From Minicystis rosea (GTDB lineage: Bacteria > Myxococcota_A > Polyangia > Polyangiales > Polyangiaceae), in the NCBI GenBank assembly GCA_001931535.1, contig CP016211.1:1144501-1208500 (forward strand): a DNA stretch of 64,000 nucleotides, in the 5' to 3' direction. The translations under genes and the position numbers were made by a program. Shown piece by piece: positions 30,586-38,752 of the stretch (the first letter of the stretch is position 1; each line of letters opens with the position of its first letter). Under the pieces are notes generated by a model. That model ran no database searches and was not told the DNA's origin. It was given only the letters and a program-made list of their open reading frames with translations.

Positions 30586-30595
30586 ACGGGGATGC
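30586..30595. repeat. right target-site duplication of the IS
   Basis: ACGGGGATGC directly after the IS right end (CTTCAG), the second copy of the 10-bp duplicated target inside the zinc-ribbon gene. Confidence 0.85.
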
Positions 30596-31274
30596 GCACG
30601 TACCTCCGTGGCTACGACGCGCACCACGCCTTCCTCCACCTCGGCGATGATCTCGACGTCGCCGGGGAGCATGTCGCCGATTGGGATTACCTCGTCGTGC
30701 GAGAACCTGCGGCGGACGAGCCGGTTCACTTGCTCGAGATCTGGAGATGTCCTTCCTGTAGGGCCTGGAGCCTTGCCGAGGTCGTGGTGCGCAATGGGAT
30801 CTTCGAGCACATTGCGCTGGTGGCGCCGTCGCGCCCCTTGCTCGATCGAGTGCATGGGGTGAGCTTCGGTCTTGGCGACATCTACCACGAGATCACCGGC
30901 GTCCTGCTCAGGCAAGACGGCCGCGAGCGGCCCGACTGGCTGGAGCGTCTCCGCGATTCGCTGCCTCCGGACGGGAGCGCCTGGGTGCCTCCCGAAAAGG
31001 ATCCGGCGTGAGGACGACGTCTCAGCTCGGGCTCTGCTGATATACCCCCATCGACAACGAGCTGCGCGGCGCGCCGCGAAACGTCGAGGATGTGAGTTGG
31101 TTCTCCCGACGAGACCGTGGATCTGCGGCGCGCCTCTCGAGCAACGGCGGGGAGGAAAACGAGCGTTTGGTTGCGATCTGCGATGTCGTGGGCAAAGGCG
31201 TTGGCCACCACCGTCGGGTGCAAATCAGTGCCACGAGGGCAGGAGAGCGACGCGATTCAGTCGCGTGGCCGAGC

Positions 31275-31994
31275 TCACCTCCGCCCTCTCACCATCACCC
31301 CCTCCACCCGCACGCCCGCATCCGCCGCCATCCCCTTATCCAACTCCACCAAGCCTCCCGCCCCACTCGTCACGACCTGATCCCCAGTCTCCACCCGCAC
31401 TCCCACGGCCGGTCTCCCCGTCTGATCCGACACCACCAGCTTTCGTCCATCCTCGCTCACGGCGACCCGCGGCCGGCGCAGTTTCACCCGCGCTTCGGCC
31501 ACCAGCACACACCGCTGCCCGCTTGCGCGCGCACGCACCCGCGCGCGTACCACTGCCTCTGCGGCGGTGTCGCCGGCAGGCGGTGAGGCCGAGAGCGTGC
31601 ATGTCTTTCCCGGAGGGCCGGGCAATACCGAGCCTTCCCAGATGGCCTCCCAGTCGTCCTCGATTCCGAGTGTCGCGAGCGACACGGGTGCTTGCACGGC
31701 GCGGTCGCCCATCCATAGCTCATCGGGGGCTACCACGAACACCGCTGGATCCAGCGATACGGGGGCGATTCTCGACCAGCGCTCGAGCAGTCGATCGGAC
31801 ATCCAACGGGCCTCCTCGGGGGGCATCGCCTCTGCGCCCGAGCGCGCGTGTACGCTGTCGGCGAGGCGTGCCAATGCGGCGCTGCCGTCGGCGAAGCGTG
31901 GCATTTCGAGCAGGCCGGACATCTGCTCTGGGAGCTTCGTGGTGAGTGAGCGGACGACGTGCAGGAGAAAGGCTTGCGGAGGTAGGGTGTTCAT
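31275..31994 (-). CDS. distal eCIS-operon protein with C-terminal beta-sandwich-like domain
   Basis: Encodes 239 aa from ATG 31994, which overlaps the stop of the proline-rich gene (ATGA). N-terminal half is helical (FLLHVVRSLTTKLPEQMSGL; ARWMSDRLLERWSRIAPVSL); the C-terminal ~70 residues (RPRVAVSEDGRKLVVSDQTG, PAVGVRVETGDQVVTSGAGG, ADAGVRVEGV) look like a carboxypeptidase-regulatory/Ig-like beta-sandwich. No family recognised. It is the last gene of the long minus-strand operon, next to a plus-strand accessory region. May be surface-exposed or a decoration protein; unproven. Confidence 0.7.
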   Translation of the reverse strand: MNTLPPQAFLLHVVRSLTTKLPEQMSGLLEMPRFADGSAALARLADSVHARSGAEAMPPEEARWMSDRLLERWSRIAPVSLDPAVFVVAPDELWMGDRAVQAPVSLATLGIEDDWEAIWEGSVLPGPPGKTCTLSASPPAGDTAAEAVVRARVRARASGQRCVLVAEARVKLRRPRVAVSEDGRKLVVSDQTGRPAVGVRVETGDQVVTSGAGGLVELDKGMAADAGVRVEGVMVRGRR

Positions 31995-33186
31995 CGGAGC
32001 CTCGTGCGTGCACGATCTTGGTAGCGGCGAAGCAGTGTGCGCTCGCTGCGAGCGCGGGTATCGGCGGAGCCGGCGTCGAGCGCGATGAAGCGATTGCCCA
32101 AGGCCAGCCAGCGGCGGCGAGGGCGCGGGGAGGGCTCGTTCCAAGCGACTTCCGCGACTTCGACGTCGGGGGGAGGAGGGGAGTCGGCGAAGATGGTTTG
32201 CGGGGCTGCTGGAGTGTCCGGCGGCGCCGGTGCGCGACGTGTCGGGGGAGAGGGGCGCGGCGGGCGAGGCGCCGGGAGCGGCGGTGGGAGGTGCATCGAC
32301 GCGGGAGCCACCGTGAAGGTGTCGCGTGCTGGGAGCGCGCCAGCGGGCGGAGAATGCGCGGGAAGACGCGGTGCGGCGGGATGTTCGTGCGTGATGAGTG
32401 GTTTGCGGAGAGTGGTTTGCGGAGAAGAGGAGTCGAGCGCAGGAGGAGCTGGAGAAGCAACGCGCGGCGAGGGCAACTGCCTTGAGGAGCGGCGCCGCGC
32501 GGCCGTGGTGCTGCTGAGGCGACGGGACGTCGTGGGACGAAGAGGTCTTGGCAGGCGTGGGCCGGTGGGAGGAGCCGTGACGATCGACGTGGCGGCCTCG
32601 CGAGCGACCGGAGCAGCAATCGAGACCTCGGCAGCGCGCGCCGGCGATGGCGAATCGGGCACAGGAATTCTCGCGGCGCGCGGCTCGGTAGACGTCGACC
32701 GGTGATGCAGGGAGAGGCGCGGCGGCAGCGGTGGAGAGGGCGCCTCCGTTGGTTCCGCCGCTGCCGCCGCGCGTGGGGGCCGAGGAGCCATGAGCGCGTC
32801 GGTGGAAGGAGAGTGGATTGGCAAGGTGGCTGTGAGCGCAGGTGTCTCCGCGGGGGCGCGTCCTGCCGAGCGAGCCTCGCTGTGTACGGGAGGCCGATTG
32901 GGGATGCGGCCAGCCGAGGGGGGCGTGACGGCCGCAGGAATCGATTGCGCTACCTGTCTTAGAGTTGCCGGCATCGGTGCGGCCGTCGAAAGCGCGGAGG
33001 CCCGTGAGCCGCTGGGCATAGGCTCGGGCGCGGAGCCACTGGGCGTGACGGGGGGCAGGGGAGGCGGAAGGCCGGGCGTGATCGTGAATCGGCTCGGCCC
33101 TTCGGGGGGAGCGGATTGAGCACGCGATCGAGATCGCCGAGGAGCCCGGAGAGGAGGTGGATGTCGCTTTTGGCCTGAGCGCTCAT
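31991..33186 (-). CDS. proline/alanine-rich linker protein, apparent frameshift
   Basis: From ATG 33186 the frame reads MSAQAKSDIHLLSGLLGDLD RVLNPLPP, then breaks at a run of six C on the minus strand (33104-33109). Adding one C continues EGPSRFTITPGLPPPLPPVT and joins the long frame ending at 31991, giving 398 aa. About 300 residues are Pro/Ala/Ser/Thr-rich and disordered-looking (PPPLPAPRPPRPSPPTRRAP), flanked by a short helical head and an ordered C-terminal end (RRRWLALGNRFIALDAGSAD). Possibly a flexible tether or tail-length/fibre linker. Without the extra base only a 75-residue head or a separate downstream start would be made. Confidence 0.65.
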
Positions 33187-33196
33187 CGGCTGGCCC

Positions 33197-34813
33197 TCAT
33201 CGTGTCCACAGCCACTGATCGAGGATCTCGTGTGCTGCTCGGAGCTCGGGCCCACGATAGACCTCGTGACCGTTCACCACGTCGCCTGTGTGGCTGTCGG
33301 GGTCGACCTCTTTGGGCAGGAGCCTGCCCACGGCCAGGCTCGGTGTCCCGAAGCCGCGGAAGTCGCGATGCAAGGTGATATCGTGCAACAGCGCCTCGGG
33401 AAGGTGGGAACGCTTCACGGTGACGACGACGCGATCACCTGGGTCCTGGCAGCAGATCGGTTTGCCGAGCGGCGGGGGCGAGGGGTCTTCTTGATCGACC
33501 TTGTCGGCGGTGGTGCGGGTGATGGTCAGCACCTCGACCGCGTCTTGCCAGACTGTACCGTCCTTGTCCGTGCCGCGTAGCAACAAGAATTCTCCGGGAC
33601 GGGCGATGAGCGGTTTCTTGGGGCCGTCGAGGTCGAAGCCGTGGGCCGCGAGCGCGGCCGGGTCGAGGATGATGCGATGCGCGCCCGGCGCCACGGGGCC
33701 GAGCACAGGCAAGTGTTGCTGGTGGCCGAGGTGGCTTGGGAGATCGCCTTTGATCCAATCATGGATCCTTTGCCAACCTCGGACGAGACAAAGACGTGAC
33801 CAGTGGGCGGCGAGCTCTTGGGGCAAAGCATCGTCCTGTGGGCGTCCGCTCACCGCGCCGTCGCGGAGGCTCGCGGGCGAGCGCAGAGCCGAATCGATGG
33901 GGCCGGCGGAGATTCGGCCGGTGGTGATCATCCCCGCGACGCCGGGGAGCTTGCTGCCCGCCGCCATCGAGATCGAAAGGGGCATGATGCGGAGCCGCAG
34001 CTTGCCGCTGGGGGTCGGGTCCAGACCACGTACGATGGCAATGGTCTTGCGGTCCCCGTCGAGCACCGCGAGCATTCCGGGCTTGAGGAGCGCAATCTGC
34101 TCTTCGGGGAGGTCGTCGGGAAGTTGGATGAGCTCGCCCGTGGTGAAGAGCGGTTGTGTGGCCGAGAGGTTGAAGGCGAAGGGAAACGAGGTGGGCTGTC
34201 CGGCGAGGACACGTGCCAGATCGGCGACGAAGGTGCGCAGGAAACGCTTCCGGAACAGCGGTGTCGTGTGTTGGTCGCGGCGCCAGGTGAACCACGCGAG
34301 GCGCATCCACCAGAAGCCGCTGAAGGCCCATTCCAAGGCGCGAAGCGAGCGCATGGTGCCGTCGGGATCTTTGATGCGCGCCTCGACGACGGCGTCGAGG
34401 ATCTTCGCTACGTCGTCGGCGATGATGTCGCCCGGGCCTGCTCCAAAAAGGACCGAAATGGGTATCTGGCCCTGGGCGATGCCGTGATAGACGTTGGCGC
34501 GCGCCCGGAAGGCGTCGGCGGCCTTTCGGAGCCTGCCGAGGAACATGATGGCGGGATCGGGAGAGTCGTCCTCCAGGATGGATAGCTTGTCTTCGAGCTC
34601 GTCGAACGTGTCGTCTTTGAGGAGGTCGGCGGCATCATCGAGCGCCGCGGCGCCCTCGAGACAAAGGCTCCTCGCGATCACGGCGAGCGCGGTGGGGCTC
34701 CCCCCAACGAGGATGCTTGAACCGGCCTTGGGCGAGCAGTTCTTCTTGATGGAGCTCCAAGTCGGTACCAAGTTGTCGAGGACATTGAAGGGATCGGGGA
34801 GAGGCGGGATCAT
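33197..34813 (-). CDS. 538-aa eCIS-operon protein of unknown function
   Basis: Intact and translationally coupled (ATGA) to the 195-aa gene upstream. The N-terminal third is helical and carries a conserved-looking aromatic patch (SLRALEWAFSGFWWMRLAWF TW); the C-terminal two-thirds are beta-rich with repeated short strands (GKLRLRIMPLSISMAAGSKL, RPGEFLLLRGTDKDGTVWQD). No recognisable family. Position suggests a structural, baseplate-distal or surface component of the injection system; I cannot assign it to any known Afp/Pvc gene. Confidence 0.75.
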   Translation of the reverse strand: MIPPLPDPFNVLDNLVPTWSSIKKNCSPKAGSSILVGGSPTALAVIARSLCLEGAAALDDAADLLKDDTFDELEDKLSILEDDSPDPAIMFLGRLRKAADAFRARANVYHGIAQGQIPISVLFGAGPGDIIADDVAKILDAVVEARIKDPDGTMRSLRALEWAFSGFWWMRLAWFTWRRDQHTTPLFRKRFLRTFVADLARVLAGQPTSFPFAFNLSATQPLFTTGELIQLPDDLPEEQIALLKPGMLAVLDGDRKTIAIVRGLDPTPSGKLRLRIMPLSISMAAGSKLPGVAGMITTGRISAGPIDSALRSPASLRDGAVSGRPQDDALPQELAAHWSRLCLVRGWQRIHDWIKGDLPSHLGHQQHLPVLGPVAPGAHRIILDPAALAAHGFDLDGPKKPLIARPGEFLLLRGTDKDGTVWQDAVEVLTITRTTADKVDQEDPSPPPLGKPICCQDPGDRVVVTVKRSHLPEALLHDITLHRDFRGFGTPSLAVGRLLPKEVDPDSHTGDVVNGHEVYRGPELRAAHEILDQWLWTR

Positions 34814-35397
34814 GGATCGGAGGCGGCGGAGCTCGGGGCATAGAGGCCCTTACTGGTGCTGGCCACGAGTCCATCGCTATTGGTCTGCACCTTCACGGTC
34901 CCGAAATCGTAGGAGGGAGGTTGCAGCCTTCGCCATTTTCTCCCGGCTTCATCGTAGAAGTCGTTGAAGATGGGGTGCCCATTGGGCGTGAGCTTCACCT
35001 CGCTCAATTCTTTGAGATTGTCGGGATCGAATGCCTCGAGGTCCACCTCGCCGTTCTCTTTGAGAGGCATGATGTTGATCGGCGCCACCGCGATCTCGAG
35101 ATCGTATGCGCCGGGGACGCGGTGGCGATCGGACGGTGTGCCGCCGAGCTCGGCTTCCCAGTCGATGGGTTCACCGCGCTTCTGAGCGATTTCGAGCGGT
35201 GGAAGGAGCCCATTGCCGTTGCGGAGGCGCCTCTCGTCCTCGATGGCGGTGGCCACCCGGAGCAGCGCTTGGAACTTGCGCTTCTGTTCCCCGTCCGTAT
35301 CCGAGGCTTCGTCGATGCGCTCGATGAAGGCCTCGATGGGGCGCCACCACGCTTGCCAGAGCTGGAATTCGCTTCGGACCTTGTTGACGATGCTCAC
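34810..35397 (-). CDS. 195-aa eCIS-operon protein of unknown function
   Basis: Intact; overlaps both neighbours by four bases. N-terminal helix with aromatic residues (KVRSEFQLWQAWWRPIEAFI), a charged middle (EDERRLRNGNGLLPPLEIAQ), and a beta-rich second half (DLEIAVAPINIMPLKENGEV; DFGTVKVQTNSDGLVASTSK). No family recognised; the strict coupling to its two neighbours suggests all three work as one complex. Confidence 0.75.
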   Translation of the reverse strand: MSIVNKVRSEFQLWQAWWRPIEAFIERIDEASDTDGEQKRKFQALLRVATAIEDERRLRNGNGLLPPLEIAQKRGEPIDWEAELGGTPSDRHRVPGAYDLEIAVAPINIMPLKENGEVDLEAFDPDNLKELSEVKLTPNGHPIFNDFYDEAGRKWRRLQPPSYDFGTVKVQTNSDGLVASTSKGLYAPSSAASDP

Positions 35398-36848
35398 GAG
35401 ACTTTCCCTTCCATCTCCTCGGGAGCGACGGCTCCGGCGGTGTGCGCCGAGAGGCCGACGGCCAGCGAGCGCGGGCCCTTCTTGCGCGCTTCACGCACCC
35501 ACGCTCGCCCCTTCGCCGCGATGGCCGCGGCTTCGTCGGTGCCGGTTTCGTCGGCCACCGTCACGAGATCCATTGGGCTTTGCTGCGCCATGGTCGCGAC
35601 CTCTTCGGCGCTTCGCCCGAGCGCGGCGCTCGCCGCTTGGGCGGCGGAGGTCAGCGCTTCGGCGGCGTCGCGCGGCGAGCGTGAGGTGTCGGCCCATGTC
35701 GCGGGATCGGCCGCGGCCGCGGCGCTCATGGCCGATTCGTCGAGCGCAGCCGCTTTCTCGAGCGACGACGATTGTCCGAGGATGGACCAGAGCGGCGCCG
35801 CCGAGGTCGCGAAAGGCCCTGCGGCGAGGAGGCAAATGCCGGCGACGAAGCCGCCCTCGGGTCGATCTTCGGCTTCGACGAAGCGGCGTTTGAGGCCCTC
35901 GACGCCTTCGCTCGTCGAGACCGCGAGTGCCTTGAGGCCCGAGCTCTGGAGGGCGTCGAGCAAATCGATGACGGCTTGAAGCGCGTCGACGAGCTGCCGG
36001 AGGACCTCGGCCTTGTCGCGCAGCGCCTGGGCCATGTCCTGGAGAAGGCCAGTGAGGCTGCCGACGTTGAGCAACAGGCTTTTTAGGAGCTCGGGCACGA
36101 GGAGCAGGAAGCGGAGCGGGGGAAAGAGGTCTTGGAGCCGGGCCGCTTCCCAGTCCGGCGCGACCGACTGCATGCGTGCGCGGGTGAGATCGGGGTCGGG
36201 GCTCGCGTCGTTGAAACGCTCGACGGCGTTGATGAAGGGATCGAGGTTGAAGAGCTTGCCCATCAGATAGATGAGCTGTTTGAGCGCCGCGAACGAGGGC
36301 AGGGCGGCGACGATGAACACGGCCTCGACCGCCGCGCCGTCCGAGAAGACAGGGCGCTTGTCGTCGCCGGGATCGTCGAACGACTCGCCGAAGCGGAAGG
36401 CCCAGCGTTCGAAGGCGTCGTTGTTGATCACCGGCGGTGGGGCGTCGTCGTGACCGGCCTTGTAGATCTTGGCCGGCTCGGTGGGAAAGCCCATGTCGGA
36501 GAGCGTGGCTTCGAGCGAGGTGAGCCGCGGAGCGTCGTAGTAGAGGTAGGCTCCGGCGTTGAGCAGATCCTCGATGATGCTCTTCAGGATGTTGTACGCG
36601 GCCAGGATGAGGGCGCGGTAGACATCGAGGAAGCCGAGGAGGATCGCGGCGAGCGTGTCGAGGAACGCCGCGACGACGGAGAGGACCACCTTGATGACCT
36701 CGATCGGCGTCCGGATCGTGGACAGCATGGTGGAGAGCCCTGGGGGCGCCAGGACGACGAGCGGCTCCCAACGCAGCCGATAAGGCTCGTCGGACTTGCC
36801 GCACGTCGCGAGAGCCGCGTTGCAAGGATCAGCGTCGCCGGTCGCCAC
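35394..36848 (-). CDS. 484-aa protein with long hydrophobic helices, candidate tape-measure-like or membrane-active component
   Basis: Contains a strongly hydrophobic region near residues 35-100 (IEVIKVVLSVVAAFLDTLAA ILLGFLDVYRALILAAYNIL) and more hydrophobic helices later (VFIVAALPSFAALKQLIYLM; LRFLLLVPELLKSLLLNVGS; GGFVAGICLLAAGPFATSAA), with Ala-rich coiled stretches at the end. Long alternating hydrophobic/coiled helices occur in tail tape-measure proteins, but the known Afp14 type is longer and coiled-coil. The ATG at 36848 overlaps the preceding small gene by 20 bp. Either tape measure or membrane insertion is inference. Confidence 0.7.
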   Translation of the reverse strand: MATGDADPCNAALATCGKSDEPYRLRWEPLVVLAPPGLSTMLSTIRTPIEVIKVVLSVVAAFLDTLAAILLGFLDVYRALILAAYNILKSIIEDLLNAGAYLYYDAPRLTSLEATLSDMGFPTEPAKIYKAGHDDAPPPVINNDAFERWAFRFGESFDDPGDDKRPVFSDGAAVEAVFIVAALPSFAALKQLIYLMGKLFNLDPFINAVERFNDASPDPDLTRARMQSVAPDWEAARLQDLFPPLRFLLLVPELLKSLLLNVGSLTGLLQDMAQALRDKAEVLRQLVDALQAVIDLLDALQSSGLKALAVSTSEGVEGLKRRFVEAEDRPEGGFVAGICLLAAGPFATSAAPLWSILGQSSSLEKAAALDESAMSAAAAADPATWADTSRSPRDAAEALTSAAQAASAALGRSAEEVATMAQQSPMDLVTVADETGTDEAAAIAAKGRAWVREARKKGPRSLAVGLSAHTAGAVAPEEMEGKVS

Positions 36849-37017
36849 GCGTCTGCTCCTGCTTCTGATTCTGGTGTTGCAGCTCGGCCATGGCCTCGAG
36901 GCGCGCCGCGTCCTGGGCGGCGCCGAGCGCCGCGGCCTGCTCGAGGAGGCTTTTGATCTCGACGAGGCGAGCCCGTAGGCCGCTGAAATCGAGGGGTTTC
37001 CATTCGTCGTTGGCCAT
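36829..37017 (-). CDS. 62-aa coiled-coil protein in eCIS operon
   Basis: Short acidic/amphipathic protein (MANDEWKPLDFSGLRARLVE..., then LEQAAALGAAQDAARLEAMA) starting 2 bp after the spike gene stop. Predicted as one helix capable of coiled-coil packing, with a Gln-rich, basic C-terminus. No family. Small helical partners between spike and tail genes often act as chaperones or spike-tip adaptors; not provable here. Confidence 0.65.
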   Translation of the reverse strand: MANDEWKPLDFSGLRARLVEIKSLLEQAAALGAAQDAARLEAMAELQHQNQKQEQTRGDRRR

Positions 37018-37019
37018 GT

Positions 37020-38201
37020 TCACCCCACCGGGAAGCGTTTCACGAAGCCGAAATACGAGAGGACCACCGCCGGCGTCATCGCCACCCAAGTGTCGAGCAG
37101 CGGGCCGTAACCGATGGCCGCGAGCGGATTGATGGTCTTGAGGATCTGCGCCAGCATCGCAAAGTGGATGGTGAGGCCGTCGCCGAGCACCATCGGAGAT
37201 ATCGCCGTCAAACCACCGAGCTGGCAGATGCCGAGCTTGGTGTTGATGGAGATGTTGCCGAGCAGAGCGTCGATCGAGATGGTGTTGGGCGAGGGCAGAT
37301 CGGGTGTGGCGCCGGCGATGTTGACCGAGCCGCCGGCGGCGATGTTGACGCCGCCGCCCGCGGTGACGCCGAAGCCGCTGCCCGCCGTCTGCTTGGCGCT
37401 TCCGGCCACGCGGCGCTCGTCGGATCCGGCGATCGTCTGGCGATGTGGGCCGGTGATCTTCTCCGTCACGCCTTGGTGATCGACGATGCGTTGGTAGGCG
37501 CCGTCGCGCGCCGTCTCCTTGAGATCGCCGCCGACGGCGATCGTCACGTCGCCGCCGACCTTGCGCTCGTGATGTCCGCCCACTTGCTCGCGCTGGTGCC
37601 GGCCGATGAGCGTCACGTCGTTTTGGTCGATTTGGGTGCCGCGGTTACCCTTGTTGACGGTGCGCTGGTTGCTGACGAGCTCGATGAGGCCCTCTTTGGA
37701 GAGGATGAGCCGATTGCCCTTGTTGTCGTGGATCTCGATGCGTGCGCTCTCGGCGCGATCGTCGAGCACGATGTGGTGGCCCGTCCCCGACTTGAAGACG
37801 AGCACGCCGGGGACCGCCGTCTCACGTGGGTAGTTGTGCTGGGGCACCTCCGGATCGGTCTTGTGGACACGGGCGGTGGAGTCGGACTGTCCCACGTCGG
37901 CCGTGGTGGGCGCGCCCCACCACATGCCGCTCCAAATGGGGCTCGAGAGGTCGCCCTCCTCGAACTCGACCCACACGCCGCTGCCCACCTCCGGCACGGT
38001 GAACAGGCCTTGATCCGGGCCGGCGAAGGGCGCGCACGGCAGCGCCCAGCCCGTCGGCGTGTCGCCGAACAGGCGTGGGACGACGGCTTGGATGCGCCCG
38101 AGCTTCAAAGGGTCGTCGACGCGATGCACGTACCCACGGTGCTTGCCGTAATATCGATACTCGAGCCGGTCGACGATCTGCTGGAGGAGCTCTTCGCTCA
38201 T
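37020..38201 (-). CDS. baseplate spike, gpV/VgrG-C-like (OB-fold plus beta-helix)
   Basis: Encodes 393 aa; start at ATG 38201 overlaps the stop of the preceding 69-aa gene. The N-terminal OB domain has GYVHRVDDPLKLGRIQAVVP and VPEVGSGVWVEFEEGD, the hallmark of gp5/gpV-type baseplate assembly proteins. Then a repetitive beta-strand region (GGHHERKVGGDVTIAVGGDL, GAYQRIVDHQGVTEKITGPH, HRQTIAGSDERRVAGSAKQT) typical of the needle-like triple beta-helix. The C-terminal ~110 residues are hydrophobic/Gly-rich with no PAAR motif. In this locus the gpD-like hub (56759-57943) and this spike are separate genes far apart. Role: membrane-puncturing tip of the tube. Confidence 0.88.
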   Translation of the reverse strand: MSEELLQQIVDRLEYRYYGKHRGYVHRVDDPLKLGRIQAVVPRLFGDTPTGWALPCAPFAGPDQGLFTVPEVGSGVWVEFEEGDLSSPIWSGMWWGAPTTADVGQSDSTARVHKTDPEVPQHNYPRETAVPGVLVFKSGTGHHIVLDDRAESARIEIHDNKGNRLILSKEGLIELVSNQRTVNKGNRGTQIDQNDVTLIGRHQREQVGGHHERKVGGDVTIAVGGDLKETARDGAYQRIVDHQGVTEKITGPHRQTIAGSDERRVAGSAKQTAGSGFGVTAGGGVNIAAGGSVNIAGATPDLPSPNTISIDALLGNISINTKLGICQLGGLTAISPMVLGDGLTIHFAMLAQILKTINPLAAIGYGPLLDTWVAMTPAVVLSYFGFVKRFPVG

Positions 38202-38407
38202 GATGCATCCTCGTTTTCTTCGGTGTAGAGGCGCACGCCGGAGACGTCGGTGAGGTTGACCTGGACCAGGGTGATGCCGTCGGGCGCGCGGAGCGTGACG
38301 AGCTCCTCGATCACCTCCAGCGTCCCGGAGATGACGTGTCCCTGGGTCGTGAACAGGTAGACCCGATTCTTGATGTGCTGCGTGAGCAGCTCTCTCATCG
38401 AAACCAT
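38198..38407 (-). CDS. 69-aa SH3/LSM-like small protein
   Basis: The C-terminal ~50 residues (NRVYLFTTQGHVISGTLEVI EELVTLRAPDG...VNLTDVSGVRLYTEE) are one continuous series of short beta-strands, reminiscent of an LSM/SH3-like barrel. Start uncertain (38407 or 38398). Overlaps the spike gene start. May be a spike or baseplate accessory; no named family recognised. Confidence 0.6.
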   Translation of the reverse strand: MVSMRELLTQHIKNRVYLFTTQGHVISGTLEVIEELVTLRAPDGITLVQVNLTDVSGVRLYTEENEDAS

Positions 38408-38413
38408 GCGTCA

Positions 38414-38740
38414 TCACCCGATGGGAATGGACACGAGCAGGTAATTCGCTTTCCCGTGCGCATCATCCAGCTCCGCGAGACGAGCCTCGCTGCGCGTGCT
38501 GAGGAGGGCTTTGCGAGCGCGGAGGATCCGATTCTTCAGCGTCTCTTCCGCGCCCGGTGCGGGCTCGGCGTCGGCCCGGCTGCGGGCCAGATGGGCAATG
38601 TCGAAGGCCAGCTCCAAGCCTACCTTGAGCTTGCCGACGCGTTCGATGGTGTTCGTGGCCGACCCCATGGTCGCTAGGAGCAACGAGCGCTTCGTCTCGA
38701 ACCGCTTTGCATCATTGATGTACTTGAGCACGTTGGGCAC
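38414..38740 (-). CDS. 108-aa helical eCIS-operon protein
   Basis: Intact; no family. Mostly helical and charged (NIERVGKLKVGLELAFDIAH; GAEETLKNRILRARKALLST). It is 12 bp after the giant beta-helix gene and 6 bp before the small beta protein gene, so co-expressed. A chaperone-like role for the giant beta-helix protein is possible; speculation. Confidence 0.65.
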   Translation of the reverse strand: MPNVLKYINDAKRFETKRSLLLATMGSATNTIERVGKLKVGLELAFDIAHLARSRADAEPAPGAEETLKNRILRARKALLSTRSEARLAELDDAHGKANYLLVSIPIG

Positions 38741-38752
38741 GGGAGCCTCCTC

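Larger units (their letters stand above)
28928..31011 (+). pseudogene. zinc-ribbon-like gene interrupted by an IS element
   Basis: The 5' part (28928-29012) encodes MAVFDYFVAALRCPTCGAVS...TTGM and the 3' part, after the IS and the second copy of the target duplication, continues in the same frame RTYLRGYDAHHAFLHLGDDL to the TGA at 31011. Removing the IS and one duplication restores an uninterrupted 166-aa protein. It has one CPTC and one CPSC (WRCPSCRAWSLAE) spaced about 80 residues apart, suggesting a zinc-binding fold. Function unknown. It starts 7 bp after the rebuilt end of MIRYRLLEP paralog 2, so it belonged to the same operon before insertion. Confidence 0.75.
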
